Shown in pieces: positions 1 to 9,665 of a DNA stretch of 64,000 nucleotides. The notes under the pieces were generated by a model. It saw only the letters and a list, made by a program, of their open reading frames with translations, made no database searches and was not told where the DNA came from. This DNA is from Caryophanales bacterium (GTDB taxonomy: Bacteria; Bacillota; Bacilli; CAJFEE01), in NCBI GenBank assembly GCA_029256085.1, contig JAQSYP010000004.1, positions 124,001-188,000 on the forward strand, given 5' to 3'. Positions within the stretch are counted from its first letter, which is position 1, and every line of letters begins with the position of its first letter. The position numbers and the translations under genes were made by a program.

Positions 1-1
1 A

Positions 2-865
2 GAGGCTGCTTACAATAATGGAGAGTTAATCGAGGGTAAAGTAAAAGAAGTTGTTAAAGGTGGATTAGTTGTAGATGTTGGATTAAGAGGTTTTATTCCT
101 GCATCAATGGTATCTACAAAGTTTGTTGAGGACTTAAGTGAATATGTTGGACAAGTTTTACCTCTTAAAATTATTGAATTAGATCGTGAAAAAATAAAAT
201 TAGTACTTTCTTATAAAGCAGTTTTGGAGTATGAATCATCAAAAGCAAAAAGTGATGCATTAAACCAAATTAAAGTTGGAGAGATACTAGATGGAACTGT
301 AGCTAGAATAACTAATTTCGGGGCATTTGTTAACATCGGAAGTGTTGATGGATTAGTACATATATCTCAATTATCTTATAATAGAGTTAATAAAGTTGAA
401 GAGGTACTTTCTGTAGGAGATACTGTAAAAGTAAAAGTTATTTCCGTTGATAAAGAAAATAATAAAATATCTTTATCTATCAAAGACACTCAAGAAAATC
501 CAATGGAAAATGAGATAAAGAAACTCTCAGTTGGCCAAATTGTCGAAGGACAAGTTAAAAGACTTATGGCATTTGGAGCTTTTGTTGAAGTTGCACCTCA
601 TGTAGAAGGACTGTTACATGTATCCCAAATAAGTTCAAAACACTTAAATAATCCAAAAGATGTTTTGTCTGTCGGTGATAAAGTTAAAGTTAAAATTCAA
701 GAAATAGATTTGGAAAAGAAAAAATTATCTCTAAGTATTAAACAAATTGAAGAGGATGCTGAGCTTGAAGATTTGAAAAAATATCAAGATCAAGCAAAAT
801 CAGAAAACGCAGGTTTTAATTTAAGCGAACTAATTGGAGATAAGTTAAAAAAATTTAATAAATAA
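2..865 (+). CDS. ypfD: 30S ribosomal protein S1 homologue (S1-domain RNA-binding protein), 5' end missing
   Basis: This gene enters the window already in frame, so its start lies upstream; about 287 codons are visible. The reading frame shows repeated S1 (OB-fold) RNA-binding domains: the end of one at the left edge ([16 protein letters not shown]), then two complete ones beginning near [19 protein letters not shown] and [19 protein letters not shown]. The family is the shorter S1 homologue of Firmicutes, about 380 residues with four S1 domains, which binds RNA or ribosomes in the cytoplasm. The gene ends with a low-complexity Lys/Asp/Glu tail and is followed at once by a rho-independent terminator, so it is the last gene of its transcript. 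In Bacillus, ypfD lies just upstream of ypzI and the YIEGIA gene, as here. Confidence 0.93.
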   Translation, partial: EAAYNNGELIEGKVKEVVKGGLVVDVGLRGFIPASMVSTKFVEDLSEYVGQVLPLKIIELDREKIKLVLSYKAVLEYESSKAKSDALNQIKVGEILDGTVARITNFGAFVNIGSVDGLVHISQLSYNRVNKVEEVLSVGDTVKVKVISVDKENNKISLSIKDTQENPMENEIKKLSVGQIVEGQVKRLMAFGAFVEVAPHVEGLLHVSQISSKHLNNPKDVLSVGDKVKVKIQEIDLEKKKLSLSIKQIEEDAELEDLKKYQDQAKSENAGFNLSELIGDKLKKFNK

Positions 866-871
866 TTTAAA

Positions 872-910
872 AAAGACTCGATAAAAAATTGTCGAGTCTT
901 TCTTTCTTTT
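872..910 (+). terminator. Rho-independent terminator after ypfD
   Basis: The inverted repeat AAAGACTCGA / TCGAGTCTTT is followed by a T-rich run, seven bases after the ypfD stop codon. Read from the other strand it could also end the convergent ypzI transcript. Confidence 0.85.
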
Positions 911-924
911 TGAGTTATGAATGA

Positions 925-1059
925 TTATCCTTTATTATTTTTTCTAGCATCTGTAGGCGTATCAAGTTTAGTTGAACCGCCATATTTTAATGATTGATCA
1001 CGATCTGCTTCTACTTTACCCTCTTTATGAAGCTTACTTTCTTGCCTGTCTTTTCCCAT
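925..1059 (-). CDS. ypzI: YpzI family small protein
   Basis: A 44-residue minus-strand gene begins with MGKDRQESKLHKEGKVEAD and contains DQSLKYGGSTKL. It starts at ATG with a strong upstream GGAGGTG ribosome binding site. The sequence and the position between ypfD and the YIEGIA gene match the YpzI family of Bacillus, whose function is unknown to me. The protein is very hydrophilic, with no signal peptide or membrane segment. It is convergent with ypfD. Recognition rests on my memory of the family's N-terminal MGKDRQE motif and on conserved gene order. Confidence 0.8.
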   Translation of the reverse strand: MGKDRQESKLHKEGKVEADRDQSLKYGGSTKLDTPTDARKNNKG

Positions 1060-1214
1060 GTTTTAACACCTCCAATTACTATTTTTCGAATAAAAAAACG
1101 AAATAATGCATCTAAAGGAAAATTTCCATTTGCGTCAATGATAAAGATAATAAATAAATTTTTTACGGGAATATTATTAATTGTACTTAAATTTGTTTTT
1201 GAAGGAGAAAGTTA

Positions 1215-2111
1215 ATGGATAGAATGTTATATCCTGTCTTATTTGGAATTTTATTCGGTGTAATTTCAAGGGTTTACATGATGAGAACAGATTATAGACA
1301 ATACCCAAGTTATCTACACGGTAAAACAATCCATATTGCGTTAGGATTTATAGCATCGTGTTTAGGATCAGTTATCGCACCAGCTATAATAGATCAAGAT
1401 TATACCGCTGTAACTTTTTTTACATTAGCTGCTTCTCAATTTAGAGATGTAAGAAATATGGAAAGAAATACGTTAAGCGAGCTTGATAGTTTTGAAATAG
1501 TACCAAGGGGAAAAACATATATCGAAGGAATCGCACTTGTATTTGAAGGTAGAAATTATTTAGTTATCGTTACATCGTTTTTAACTACACTAGCGTATCT
1601 TAAATTTAATGTGTGGGTAGCATTAGCAGCTGGTATTGCATGTATAGTATTAAGCTCATTCTTAATGTCAGGAAGAAAAATAAGAGATATTGCTGATATT
1701 AGACCAATTGATCTTAGATTTGACGATGCTGGTTTATATGTAGGGAACGTTTATATGATGAATGTTGGGGTGAATGCTAGACAAGAAGATATAGAAAGAT
1801 GGGGAAAAGGGTTTATTTTAAAACCTAAGAACTTAAATGCATCAGTATGTTTAACGAACCTTGGACAGCGCCAAGCAATTTTGCATGACTGTTCATCCGC
1901 CCTAGGAATTTATAAAGATTCTGGAAATCCAGCTTTAACCCCTCTAGCAAAAAGAGATTTAGAAACAGGTGAAATAGCAATATTTATATTACCACGGGAA
2001 CAAGATACTGAAAGAGCATTACAGGTAATTGGAAATGTACCTACTTTAGAAAGCGCATACCGTGATTCTAAGAAGAGATTACAAATATTGCGGTGGAAGA
2101 AGGGTAATTAA
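1215..2111 (+). CDS. seaA: YIEGIA family membrane protein (SeaA-like, spore envelope assembly)
   Basis: The 298-residue protein carries the diagnostic motif TYIEGIALVF near residue 97. Hydrophobic stretches near residues 4-20, 35-60, 115-130 and 135-152 look like membrane segments, followed by a soluble C-terminal half. ATG follows GAAGGAGAAAG. Members of this family are found in spore formers; the B. subtilis protein was called YphB and later SeaA, linked to spore envelope assembly. The next gene starts on the A of its stop codon (TAATG), so the two are translationally coupled. The membrane gene yphA that precedes it in B. subtilis is absent here. Confidence 0.85.
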   Translation: MDRMLYPVLFGILFGVISRVYMMRTDYRQYPSYLHGKTIHIALGFIASCLGSVIAPAIIDQDYTAVTFFTLAASQFRDVRNMERNTLSELDSFEIVPRGKTYIEGIALVFEGRNYLVIVTSFLTTLAYLKFNVWVALAAGIACIVLSSFLMSGRKIRDIADIRPIDLRFDDAGLYVGNVYMMNVGVNARQEDIERWGKGFILKPKNLNASVCLTNLGQRQAILHDCSSALGIYKDSGNPALTPLAKRDLETGEIAIFILPREQDTERALQVIGNVPTLESAYRDSKKRLQILRWKKGN

Positions 2112-2296
2112 TGGATATTAATAAATTTATTATAGCAATAGTTACAACAAAGAAGGAAAAAGTGTCTGGTGGAGCTTCAGTGTTTCACTGTAATGATGAT
2201 AATGAAGTACAACAAGTAGCTGGATTATTAGAAGCAATTCTAGATGGTGTAGCACATAAATTGTACGAGGGGATGTACATCATTGTAAAACATTAG
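2111..2296 (+). CDS. Capping complex subunit for YIEGIA
   Basis: A 61-residue soluble protein contains TTKKEKVSGGASVFHC and KLYEGMYIIVKH. Its start overlaps the stop of the YIEGIA gene by one base, which suggests a fixed ratio of the two products. The position and length match the small protein annotated as the YIEGIA capping subunit (YpzH in B. subtilis). A terminator follows about 40 bases later, so the two genes probably form a unit. The biochemical role is not known to me; identification rests on context and resemblance. Confidence 0.75.
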   Translation: MDINKFIIAIVTTKKEKVSGGASVFHCNDDNEVQQVAGLLEAILDGVAHKLYEGMYIIVKH

Positions 2297-2336
2297 AAAT
2301 TATAATAAAATAGATAATGGTCTTATTGGCATAAAT

Positions 2337-2366
2337 CCCCTTCTTAAATGTCTAAGAAGGGTTTTT
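2337..2366 (+). terminator. Rho-independent terminator after the YIEGIA pair
   Basis: The stem CCCTTCTTA / TAAGAAGGG has a six-base loop and is followed by TTTTTCG. It separates the YIEGIA pair from der. Confidence 0.88.
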
Positions 2367-2394
2367 CGTTTAATTATTTTGAAAGGGTGAGATT

Positions 2395-3705
2395 ATGAAG
2401 AAGCCAGTAGTTGCTATCGTTGGACGCCCTAATGTTGGAAAGTCTACAATTTTCAATCGTATTGTTGGAGAAAGAATATCGATAGTTGAAGATATACCAG
2501 GAGTTACAAGAGATAGAATATATGCTGAAGGTGAATGGCTAAATCGGAAATTTGATGTTATTGATACAGGTGGTATTGAAATAGGTGATGAACCTCTATT
2601 AGTACAAATGAGATTTCAAGCTGAACTAGCAATTGAAGAAGCAGATGTAATTATTCTAATGACTAATGGAAGGGATGGAGTTACCGCCGCAGATGAGGAG
2701 GTCGCAAAAATTCTTTTCAAATCAAAAAAACCTTTAGTTTTAGCCGTTAATAAAGTTGATAATCCAGATATGCGTGATAATATTTACGAATATTATTCTT
2801 TAGGTGTTGGAGAACCATTTCCTATATCTGGTGCACACGGGTTAGGGTTAGGGGATTTGCTTGACGATGTTGTAAAACACTTCCCACCAGTATCTGAGTA
2901 TGAACATGAAGACAATGCTATTAAGTTTTGTTTGATAGGACGTCCAAATGTTGGAAAGTCATCACTTGTAAATGCAATTCTCGGTGAAGAAAGAGTAATT
3001 GTTAGCGATATAGAGGGAACTACTAGAGATGCAATTGATACTTCATTTAAGAGAGAAGATCGTGAATTTGTAATCATTGATACTGCTGGTATGAGGAAAA
3101 AGGGTAAAGTATACGAATCAACTGAGAAATATAGTGTAATGAGGGCATTGAAGGCTATTGATAGATCAGATGTTGTTTTACTTGTACTCAACGGTGAAGA
3201 AGGAATACGGGAATACGATAAACGCATTGCAAGTTACGCGCATGATGCTGGACGAGCAATTGTAATCGTTGTTAACAAATGGGATGCAGTAGAAAAAGAC
3301 GATAAAACCATGAAACGTTTTGAGGAGAAAATAAGAGTTGAATTTCAATTCTTAGACTATGCCCCAATAGTATTTTTATCTGCACTAACTAAGAGAAGAA
3401 TACATACATTATTGCCTGATATTATTTCTGCATGTGATAGCCATGAAATGCGTGTTCAAACAAATATTTTAAATGATGTAATTATGGATGCTGTTGCAGT
3501 TAACCCAACACCGACCCATAAAATGAAGAGATTAAAAATATATTATGCAACACAGGTAGCTATAAAACCTCCAACTTTTGTTGTATTTGTAAATGACCCT
3601 GAACTACTACATTTTTCTTATGAAAGATTCTTAGAAAACCGAATAAGAGATGCTTTTGGTTTTGTCGGTACACCAATAAAAATTATTGGACGTGCACGAG
3701 ATTAA
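2395..3705 (+). CDS. der: Ribosome biogenesis GTPase Der (EngA)
   Basis: Der is an essential GTPase with two tandem GTPase domains that helps mature the 50S ribosomal subunit in the cytoplasm. Both P-loops are present (GRPNVGKST near residue 10, GRPNVGKSS near 182), as are both G3 motifs (DTGG and DTAG) and both G4 motifs (NKVD and NKWD). The C-terminal KH-like domain follows. At 436 residues the length equals that of the B. subtilis protein. ATG follows GAAAGGGTGAG. It lies directly after a terminator and 15 bases before the gpsA start, the usual der-gpsA arrangement. Confidence 0.98.
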   Translation: MKKPVVAIVGRPNVGKSTIFNRIVGERISIVEDIPGVTRDRIYAEGEWLNRKFDVIDTGGIEIGDEPLLVQMRFQAELAIEEADVIILMTNGRDGVTAADEEVAKILFKSKKPLVLAVNKVDNPDMRDNIYEYYSLGVGEPFPISGAHGLGLGDLLDDVVKHFPPVSEYEHEDNAIKFCLIGRPNVGKSSLVNAILGEERVIVSDIEGTTRDAIDTSFKREDREFVIIDTAGMRKKGKVYESTEKYSVMRALKAIDRSDVVLLVLNGEEGIREYDKRIASYAHDAGRAIVIVVNKWDAVEKDDKTMKRFEEKIRVEFQFLDYAPIVFLSALTKRRIHTLLPDIISACDSHEMRVQTNILNDVIMDAVAVNPTPTHKMKRLKIYYATQVAIKPPTFVVFVNDPELLHFSYERFLENRIRDAFGFVGTPIKIIGRARD

Positions 3706-3720
3706 TATGAGGTGATTATC

Positions 3721-4752
3721 TTGAAGAAAGTTGCGATTCTTGGTGCAGGCAGCTGGGGTACAGCTCTTGCAATCGTATTAGCTGATAATGGTCATAACGT
3801 TTCACTTTGGGGTAAAGACATTGATGTAAGGGACACTGTTAATACTAGTAATGTAAATAATCGCTATCTCCCGGGTGTTTTGTTACCTAAAAATATATTT
3901 GCCACATTAGATTTATCTGAGGCACTTGAAGACGCTGATTATATCGTTATTGCAGTTCCAACTAAAGCAGTTAGAGAAGTATGTAAACAACTTCCACAAT
4001 ACTTAAATAAAGAAATTATTCTAATCCATGTAAGTAAAGGAATCGAACCAAGTACTTCCAAGCGAATTTCTGAAATGATTTATGAAGAGATCCCTGAAAA
4101 TTTAATTAGAGACTTGGTTGTGTTATCAGGACCATCTCATGCTGAAGAAGTTAGCTTAAGACATCCAACTACAGTTACAGCTGCATGTTTAAATATTGAT
4201 GCAGCAAATGAAATCCAAGACTTATTCTGCAATTCATATTTTAGGGTATATACTAATACTGATGTAATTGGAGTAGAGTTAGGCGGAGCATTAAAAAATA
4301 TTATTGCTCTAGCTATAGGGATTACTGATGGCTTAGATTATGGAGATAATGCTAAAGCAGCCTTAATGACTAGAGGTTTAGCGGAAATGACCCGGTTAGG
4401 AGTTAAACTAGGTGCAAATCCATTAACTTTTGCAGGGCTATCTGGCTTAGGAGATTTAATTGTAACTTGTACTAGTGTCCATAGTAGAAATTGGAGAGCA
4501 GGAAATTTACTAGGTAAAGGTAAGAACTTAGATGAAGTTTTAGAGAATATGGGAATGGTTGTAGAAGGCGTTAGAACTACTAATGCAGCTTATGAACTAT
4601 CGCAAAAACTCGGAGTTGAAATGCCAATTACTACAGTACTATATCAAATATTATTTGATAATGCAGATGCGAAAGATGCAGTTGATCAATTAATGTCCAG
4701 AGACAAACAAAATGAGTTAGTGGGTCTATATAAGTTCTTAAATCAACCTTAA
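3721..4752 (+). CDS. gpsA: Glycerol-3-phosphate dehydrogenase [NAD(P)+]
   Basis: GpsA reduces dihydroxyacetone phosphate to sn-glycerol 3-phosphate for phospholipid synthesis. The dinucleotide-binding loop [10 protein letters not shown] is at residues 8-17, and the substrate-binding region ([16 protein letters not shown]) contains the expected lysine. I place the start at TTG 3721, giving a protein beginning [10 protein letters not shown], because GAGGTG lies six bases upstream. An in-frame GTG at 3712 is itself part of that ribosome binding site. The length is 343 residues, normal for the family. It is cotranscribed with der. Confidence 0.97.
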   Translation: MKKVAILGAGSWGTALAIVLADNGHNVSLWGKDIDVRDTVNTSNVNNRYLPGVLLPKNIFATLDLSEALEDADYIVIAVPTKAVREVCKQLPQYLNKEIILIHVSKGIEPSTSKRISEMIYEEIPENLIRDLVVLSGPSHAEEVSLRHPTTVTAACLNIDAANEIQDLFCNSYFRVYTNTDVIGVELGGALKNIIALAIGITDGLDYGDNAKAALMTRGLAEMTRLGVKLGANPLTFAGLSGLGDLIVTCTSVHSRNWRAGNLLGKGKNLDEVLENMGMVVEGVRTTNAAYELSQKLGVEMPITTVLYQILFDNADAKDAVDQLMSRDKQNELVGLYKFLNQP

Positions 4753-4824
4753 TTATCGTGACAAAAGCACATAATTTCAATTTTTGCATACGATGTATGA
4801 GAAAAGTTGAAAGGAGTATGTTCT

Positions 4825-5079
4825 ATGAGCGATAACTTTTTTGATAAGATTGAGAAGAATACGAACTTAAATAAGGAATCAATATTCAATATTGCAAATT
4901 CCGTAAAAAATGCTAACTTTAAAGATGATAAAGTAGTACGTCAATTAATTAGACAATTATCTACTATGACTGGTAAATCAGTTACAAAGGAAAAAGAGGA
5001 TAAAATTGTTCAGGCTGTTATTAATAACAATATGCCAATTGATTTTTCAACAATAAGTAAAATGTTCAACAATAAATAA
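4825..5079 (+). CDS. spoVIF: Stage VI sporulation protein F (SpoVIF) family
   Basis: The 84-residue protein begins MSDNFFDKIEKNTNLNKES and contains VRQLIRQLSTMTGKSV, which resembles the SpoVIF family. SpoVIF of B. subtilis is a late mother-cell protein needed for spore coat assembly. I choose ATG 4825 because AAAGGAG lies just upstream; the in-frame TTG at 4807 lies before that site. The protein is soluble, highly charged and probably helical. It lies between gpsA and spoIVA and is followed by a terminator within about 90 bases. Confidence 0.75.
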   Translation: MSDNFFDKIEKNTNLNKESIFNIANSVKNANFKDDKVVRQLIRQLSTMTGKSVTKEKEDKIVQAVINNNMPIDFSTISKMFNNK

Positions 5080-5165
5080 AATAAATTAAAAATCTATCCC
5101 ATAATAAATTACAAGGCATATAATGAACTGAAAGAGCAACAAAGTATGGGAATACTTAGTGATAA

Positions 5166-5206
5166 AACGAAGTGGGTTTCGCCCCCCACTTCGTTTTTTT
5201 TTTTAT
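5166..5206 (+). terminator. Rho-independent terminator between spoVIF and spoIVA
   Basis: The stem AACGAAGTGGG / CCCACTTCGTT is followed by a long T run. It ends the der-gpsA-spoVIF transcript. The rest of the gap from 5080 to 5413 is AT-rich and holds the candidate spoIVA promoter; I see no gene in it. Confidence 0.92.
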
Positions 5207-5318
5207 TTTTTAGGTATAAGTTTTGTGAGGCTGAATAAGTTCTTTTTAGGAGAGTTTTTTTATTCATAGTAGATTATTAACATATTCGTATGATTAATAA
5301 AAACTTTCTACTGATGTT

Positions 5319-5349
5319 GTCATATTCTATATGGACAACATCATAGATT
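5319..5349 (+). promoter_or_regulatory. Candidate sigma-E promoter of spoIVA
   Basis: GTCATATT, a 15-base spacer and CATAGATT resemble the sigma-E consensus (ATA-rich -35, CATA-type -10). They sit about 65 bases before the spoIVA start. spoIVA is known to be transcribed by sigma-E RNA polymerase in the mother cell. The assignment is by eye. Confidence 0.5.
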
Positions 5350-5413
5350 GTAGTATAGAACTACTAATTTTAAAAATAATAGAATTATCCCAATAGAGTC
5401 GGGAGGGAAAGAA

Positions 5414-6892
5414 GTGGAAAAGGTAGATATTTTTAAAGACATTGCGGAAAGAACTGGGGGAGACATTTACCTAGGTATCGTAGGAGCAGTTAGAACAGGC
5501 AAATCAACTTTTATTAAGCGTTTTATGGAATTGGTAGTAATTCCAAATATTTCGAATAACGCTGACAAGGCTCGTGCTCAAGATGAACTTCCTCAAAGTG
5601 CAGCAGGAAGAACAATAATGACAACTGAGCCGAAATTTGTACCAAACCAAGCAGTACAGTTACATGTTGATGAGGGATTAGAAGTAAATGTAAGATTAGT
5701 AGATTGTGTTGGTTATGCAGTACCAGGTGCTAAAGGTTATGAAGATGAAAATGGTCCAAGAATGATTAATACACCTTGGTATGAGGAGCCAATTCCTTTT
5801 GAAGAAGCTGCAGAGATTGGAACAAGAAAGGTTATTCAAGAACACTCAACTCTTGGTGTAGTAATAACTACTGATGGGTCTTTTGGAGAAATTCCTAGAA
5901 GAGACTACCAAGAAGCTGAGGAAAGAGTAGTAAACGAGCTTAAAGAAGTTGGTAAACCGTTTATTATGATTATTAATAGCACACAACCATATGCACCTGA
6001 AACTGAAGCACTAAGAGCTGAATTATGCCAAAAGTATGATATACCAGTTCTTGCTTTAAGTGTTGAAGCTATGAGAGAAAATGATGTTTATAATATTCTT
6101 CGTGAAGCGTTATTCGAATTCCCAGTATTAGAAGTTAATGTGAATCTTCCAAGTTGGGTTATGGTACTTCGTGAAGAGCACTGGTTACGTCAAAACTATC
6201 AAGATGCAGTAAAGGACACTGTAAAAGATATTAAGAGATTACGTGACGTAGAGCGTGTTGTTTCACAATTCGAGGATTATGATTTTATCCAAAGGGCTGC
6301 TTTAGCTGGAATTGATATGGGTCAAGGGATTGCAGAAATTGACCTGTTCGCTCCAGATGAGTTATATGATGAAATTCTTAAAGAAGTTGTTGGCGTTGAA
6401 ATAAGAGGCCGCGATCATCTTCTACAGCTAATGCAAGAATTTGTATATGCGAAAACTGAATATGATCAAGTTGCAGACGCTTTAAGAATGGTTAAGCAAA
6501 CTGGTTATGGCATAGCTGCACCATCGCTAGCCGATATGTCATTAGATGAACCAGAAATAATTCGTCACGGTAGTCGATTTGGTGTTAAATTAAAGGCAGT
6601 AGCACCATCTATCCATATGATTAAGGTGGATGTCGAGTCAGTATTTGAACCAATTATTGGAACTGAAAGACAAAGTGAAGAATTAGTAAGATACTTAATG
6701 CAAGATTTTGAAGAAGATCCTCTATCAATTTGGAGCTCTGACATTTTTGGAAGATCTCTAAGTTCGATTGTAAGAGAGGGTATTCAGGCAAAACTAGCTT
6801 TAATGCCAGAAAATGCTCGCTATAAACTAAAAGAAACACTGGAGAGAATTATTAATGAAGGCTCTGGTGGCTTAATTGCAATAATTTTATAG
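5414..6892 (+). CDS. spoIVA: Stage IV sporulation protein A (SpoIVA), spore coat basement ATPase
   Basis: SpoIVA polymerises on the outer forespore membrane using ATP and forms the platform on which the spore coat assembles. The Walker A motif GAVRTGKST lies near residues 24-32 in a TRAFAC GTPase-like fold. The invariant N-terminus (MEKVDIFKDIAERTGGDIY) and the extreme C-terminus (GGLIAIIL) needed for localisation are intact. The length, 492 residues, equals that of B. subtilis. The start is GTG after GGGAGGG. It is a single-gene unit bounded by terminators, with a sigma-E-like promoter upstream. Confidence 0.98.
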   Translation: MEKVDIFKDIAERTGGDIYLGIVGAVRTGKSTFIKRFMELVVIPNISNNADKARAQDELPQSAAGRTIMTTEPKFVPNQAVQLHVDEGLEVNVRLVDCVGYAVPGAKGYEDENGPRMINTPWYEEPIPFEEAAEIGTRKVIQEHSTLGVVITTDGSFGEIPRRDYQEAEERVVNELKEVGKPFIMIINSTQPYAPETEALRAELCQKYDIPVLALSVEAMRENDVYNILREALFEFPVLEVNVNLPSWVMVLREEHWLRQNYQDAVKDTVKDIKRLRDVERVVSQFEDYDFIQRAALAGIDMGQGIAEIDLFAPDELYDEILKEVVGVEIRGRDHLLQLMQEFVYAKTEYDQVADALRMVKQTGYGIAAPSLADMSLDEPEIIRHGSRFGVKLKAVAPSIHMIKVDVESVFEPIIGTERQSEELVRYLMQDFEEDPLSIWSSDIFGRSLSSIVREGIQAKLALMPENARYKLKETLERIINEGSGGLIAIIL

Positions 6893-6902
6893 AATTAACT
6901 AA

Positions 6903-6934
6903 AACCTATCCTTTATTCTTGGATAGGTTTTTTG
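6903..6934 (+). terminator. Rho-independent terminator after spoIVA
   Basis: The stem AACCTATCC / GGATAGGTT is followed by a T run, ten bases after the spoIVA stop. Confidence 0.9.
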
Positions 6935-7048
6935 TGTTGAAATCTATAGGTTTTATTAAATTATTAGATAAATTTCTACAAACTTTTTACAAATAAGTAA
7001 TTTTATGTAATTTTTTTGAAAAAAAGGAAGAATTTACTATAAAACATA

Positions 7049-7077
7049 TTGAAATATCAATAATAATCATATATTAT
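7049..7077 (+). promoter_or_regulatory. hup: Candidate sigma-A promoter of hup
   Basis: TTGAAA, 17 bases, then TATTAT. The predicted transcript would have a leader of about 110 bases before the hup start. The surrounding gap (6935-7194) is AT-rich and otherwise featureless to my eye. Confidence 0.55.
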
Positions 7078-7194
7078 AGGGTCAGTTGGTGCTATATTCC
7101 ATTTATGAAGTATAGAATTAACCATTTCTGATAATTAATGTTAATAAGCGATTAAAACATCACTTAAATCCTACCTTGGGAGGAGGTGAATGGC

Positions 7195-7467
7195 ATGAAT
7201 AAAACAGATTTAATTAATTCTGTAGCTGAAGCTGGTCAACTTTCTAAGAAAGACGCTGGTAAAGCTGTTGATGCTGTTTTTGAAGCAATTCTTAACGCGT
7301 TAAAAGATGGTGACAAAGTTCAATTAATCGGTTTTGGTAACTTCGAAGTTCGTGAGCGTGCTGCTCGTAAGGGTCGCAATCCACAAACTGGAGCTGAGAT
7401 TGAAATCGCAGCAAGCAAAGTACCTGCATTCAAACCAGGAAAAGCACTTAAAGATGCTGTGAAGTAA
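7195..7467 (+). CDS. hup: HU-family DNA-binding protein HBsu
   Basis: HU is the main histone-like protein of the nucleoid; it binds and bends DNA as a dimer without much sequence preference. The family signature [20 protein letters not shown] is intact, including the proline-containing beta arm, and the end [14 protein letters not shown] is typical. The length is 90 residues, close to the usual 90-92. I choose ATG 7195 because GGGAGGAGGTG lies just upstream; the GTG at 7186 is inside that site. The ribosome binding site is very strong, which fits an abundant protein. A terminator follows directly. Confidence 0.98.
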   Translation: MNKTDLINSVAEAGQLSKKDAGKAVDAVFEAILNALKDGDKVQLIGFGNFEVRERAARKGRNPQTGAEIEIAASKVPAFKPGKALKDAVK

Positions 7468-7481
7468 TGCTACATAAAAAG

Positions 7482-7518
7482 ATAAGGTTCACATAAAACT
7501 GTGAACCTTATTTTTTTT
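7482..7518 (+). terminator. Rho-independent terminator after hup
   Basis: The stem ATAAGGTTCACA / TGTGAACCTTAT is followed by eight T residues, close after the hup stop. Confidence 0.93.
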
Positions 7519-7599
7519 AGGTCAGGTATAATAAAAATATAATTTAATTTACTTTTTGGTTAAAACTAAATATATGATTTAAATAGTTGGAGGATAATT

Positions 7600-8166
7600 G
7601 TGAAAAATATTGATTTAGATAAAATCGAAAATGCAGTAAAGCAAATACTAGAAGCTATAGGTGAAGATCCAACTCGTGAAGGGTTAATTGATACACCGAA
7701 AAGAGTAGCTAAAATGTATTCTGAAGTCTTTGCAGGACTTAGAGAAGATCATAAAGCGCATTTAACTAAAATCTTTGGTGAGGATCATGAAGAACTAGTA
7801 ATTGTTAAAGACATTACGTTTTTTTCAATGTGTGAACATCATCTAGTACCTTTTTTTGGTAAGGCACATGTTGCTTATATTCCGAAAGATGGAAGGGTAA
7901 CAGGGTTAAGTAAATTAGCTAGAACTGTTGAAACAATCGCTAGAAGACCTCAGCTTCAAGAAAGAATTACATCTACAGTGGCAGATACTATTATGGAAGT
8001 TGTCGAACCGTATGGAGTATTAGTTGTTGTAGAAGCTGAACATATGTGTATGTCTATGCGCGGTGTAAATAAACCAGGAAGTAAGACAGTAACATCTGCA
8101 GTAAGAGGCATTTTTGCTAAGGATAATATTGTTAGATCTGAGGCATTGTCACTAATTAGAAACTAA
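7600..8166 (+). CDS. folE: GTP cyclohydrolase I FolE
   Basis: FolE converts GTP to 7,8-dihydroneopterin triphosphate, the first step of tetrahydrofolate synthesis. The zinc ligands and active-site histidines are visible in [18 protein letters not shown] and in the later [11 protein letters not shown]. The length is 188 residues, close to the 190 of B. subtilis MtrA. The start is GTG after GGAGG. In B. subtilis this gene (mtrA) is followed by mtrB, the TRAP regulator of tryptophan genes; here the next gene is hepS, with no mtrB between. Confidence 0.97.
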   Translation: MKNIDLDKIENAVKQILEAIGEDPTREGLIDTPKRVAKMYSEVFAGLREDHKAHLTKIFGEDHEELVIVKDITFFSMCEHHLVPFFGKAHVAYIPKDGRVTGLSKLARTVETIARRPQLQERITSTVADTIMEVVEPYGVLVVVEAEHMCMSMRGVNKPGSKTVTSAVRGIFAKDNIVRSEALSLIRN

Positions 8167-8235
8167 TTATTAAAGTGGTTATTATAAAGTATGTTATAAT
8201 ATCTATGTTTTACAAAAGAGACTAGGTGGAAAAAT

Positions 8236-8907
8236 ATGGATTTAATTGAGATAAGAGTTCTTACAGAAGATAAATTAAATAAAAGTTTATGGCACCCTTA
8301 CCTATCTGAAAAAATTAACATTCCCACATATAACAGTGATCTTATTGAAATATTAGTTTCTATGTTAAATGAAAAGGGATTTGATAATGAAACAACAAGT
8401 AATTACATAGAAGCAATTATGCTTACTTACATATCGTTAAAGACCCATGATAAAATAGAAAATTCTCATCTAAGTCTAGAAGAAAAACAACTAACAATTC
8501 TAGCAGGTGCTTATTATACTGGGCTATATTATTTGAAACTCTCTAAGCTTCAAGACGTCGAGCTTATTGAAAATCTTTCTAATGCAATTCAAGAGCAAAA
8601 TGAAATAAAAGCAACAATGAATAACAAAAAGTACAAGAAGATAGATGAAATATTAGATGATATTATTAGTGTCGAATGGACAGTTTTTAAACATGTTATT
8701 AACTCCATGAATTTATCAGCTAATGTTGATATGGATAAACTTAAATTAAGATTATTAAAAATTAGATTGCAAGAAGAAGTAATGCTATTAAATATGGACA
8801 TAATAACATTTATTAATAAGCAGTTTATTAATTTTTATGAAAAAAATAAAAATACTATAAACGATAGTCTAAAAAATTGGATAAACTCAAGTATATTAAT
8901 TAAATAA
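8236..8907 (+). CDS. hepS: Heptaprenyl diphosphate synthase component 1
   Basis: The 223-residue helical protein has little sequence conservation, but SLWHPYLSEKINIP near residue 18 and the helical middle (LTILAGAYYTGLYYLKLSKL) fit the HepS (HEPPP synthase subunit 1) family. HepS pairs with HepT to make the C35 side chain of menaquinone. It lies directly before menG and hepT, the standard hepS-menG-hepT order, which is the strongest evidence. ATG follows a modest AGGTGG site. It is slightly shorter than B. subtilis HepS (about 251 residues). Confidence 0.85.
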   Translation: MDLIEIRVLTEDKLNKSLWHPYLSEKINIPTYNSDLIEILVSMLNEKGFDNETTSNYIEAIMLTYISLKTHDKIENSHLSLEEKQLTILAGAYYTGLYYLKLSKLQDVELIENLSNAIQEQNEIKATMNNKKYKKIDEILDDIISVEWTVFKHVINSMNLSANVDMDKLKLRLLKIRLQEEVMLLNMDIITFINKQFINFYEKNKNTINDSLKNWINSSILIK

Positions 8908-8937
8908 TATTTTTACATAGATGGAAGGGATATAATA

Positions 8938-9648
8938 ATGGCACAGTCTAAAGAACAGCGAGTGCATGAAGTTTTTGAAAAAATTTACGATAATTACGAC
9001 AAAATGAATTCGATAATAAGTTTCCAAAAACATGTTGAGTGGCGTAATGCAACAATGAAAATAATGAATGTAAAGCAAGGTCAATCAGCTTTGGATGTTT
9101 GTTGTGGAACTGGAGACTGGTCAATTGCATTAGCTAAAGCTGTTGGAAATACTGGCATAGTTAAAGGACTTGATTTCAGTAAAAACATGCTAACAATTGC
9201 TGAAAAAAAGGTGAATGATCAAAATCTTAAACAAGTAGAACTCTTTCATGGAAATGCAATGGATTTACCATTTGAAGATAATACTTTCGATTTTGTTACT
9301 ATAGGCTTTGGATTAAGAAATGTACCAGATTATCTAACAGTTCTTAAAGAAATGTCTAGAGTTGTAAAGCCAGGTGGAATGGTTGTATGTCTTGAAACAT
9401 CACAACCGACTAATCCATTTTTTAAATTTTTCTTTTGGTTCTATTTTAAGAACATTATGCCTATTTTAGGTAGGATATTTGCTAGAAGCTATAAAGAATA
9501 CTCTTGGCTTCAAGAATCAGCTAGTACTTTTCCAGGAATGAAAGAATTAGCAAATATGTTTAAGGAAGCAGGTCTTGAAAAGGTTAATTATAAGCCATTT
9601 ACAGGAGGCTCAGCTGCCGCTCATTATGGTTACAAACCAAAAAAGTAA
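8938..9648 (+). CDS. menG: Demethylmenaquinone methyltransferase
   Basis: MenG methylates demethylmenaquinone with S-adenosylmethionine in the last step of menaquinone synthesis. The N-terminus [20 protein letters not shown] is characteristic, the SAM-binding loop is [13 protein letters not shown] near residue 51, and the family motifs GFGLRNVPD and [11 protein letters not shown] are present. The length is 236 residues. ATG follows GGAAGGGATA. It lies between hepS and hepT, so chain synthesis and ring methylation are in one operon. Confidence 0.97.
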   Translation: MAQSKEQRVHEVFEKIYDNYDKMNSIISFQKHVEWRNATMKIMNVKQGQSALDVCCGTGDWSIALAKAVGNTGIVKGLDFSKNMLTIAEKKVNDQNLKQVELFHGNAMDLPFEDNTFDFVTIGFGLRNVPDYLTVLKEMSRVVKPGGMVVCLETSQPTNPFFKFFFWFYFKNIMPILGRIFARSYKEYSWLQESASTFPGMKELANMFKEAGLEKVNYKPFTGGSAAAHYGYKPKK

Positions 9649-9665
9649 GATAAATGGTGAATCTT

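Noticed and set aside
994..1215. 73-codon open frame ending at the start of the YIEGIA gene
   Set aside because: It overlaps ypzI on the other strand, has no ribosome binding site at its start, and its translation looks like random AT-rich sequence.
2793..3227. 144-codon minus-strand frame inside der
   Set aside because: It lies wholly antisense to a well-conserved GTPase gene and has no recognisable content.
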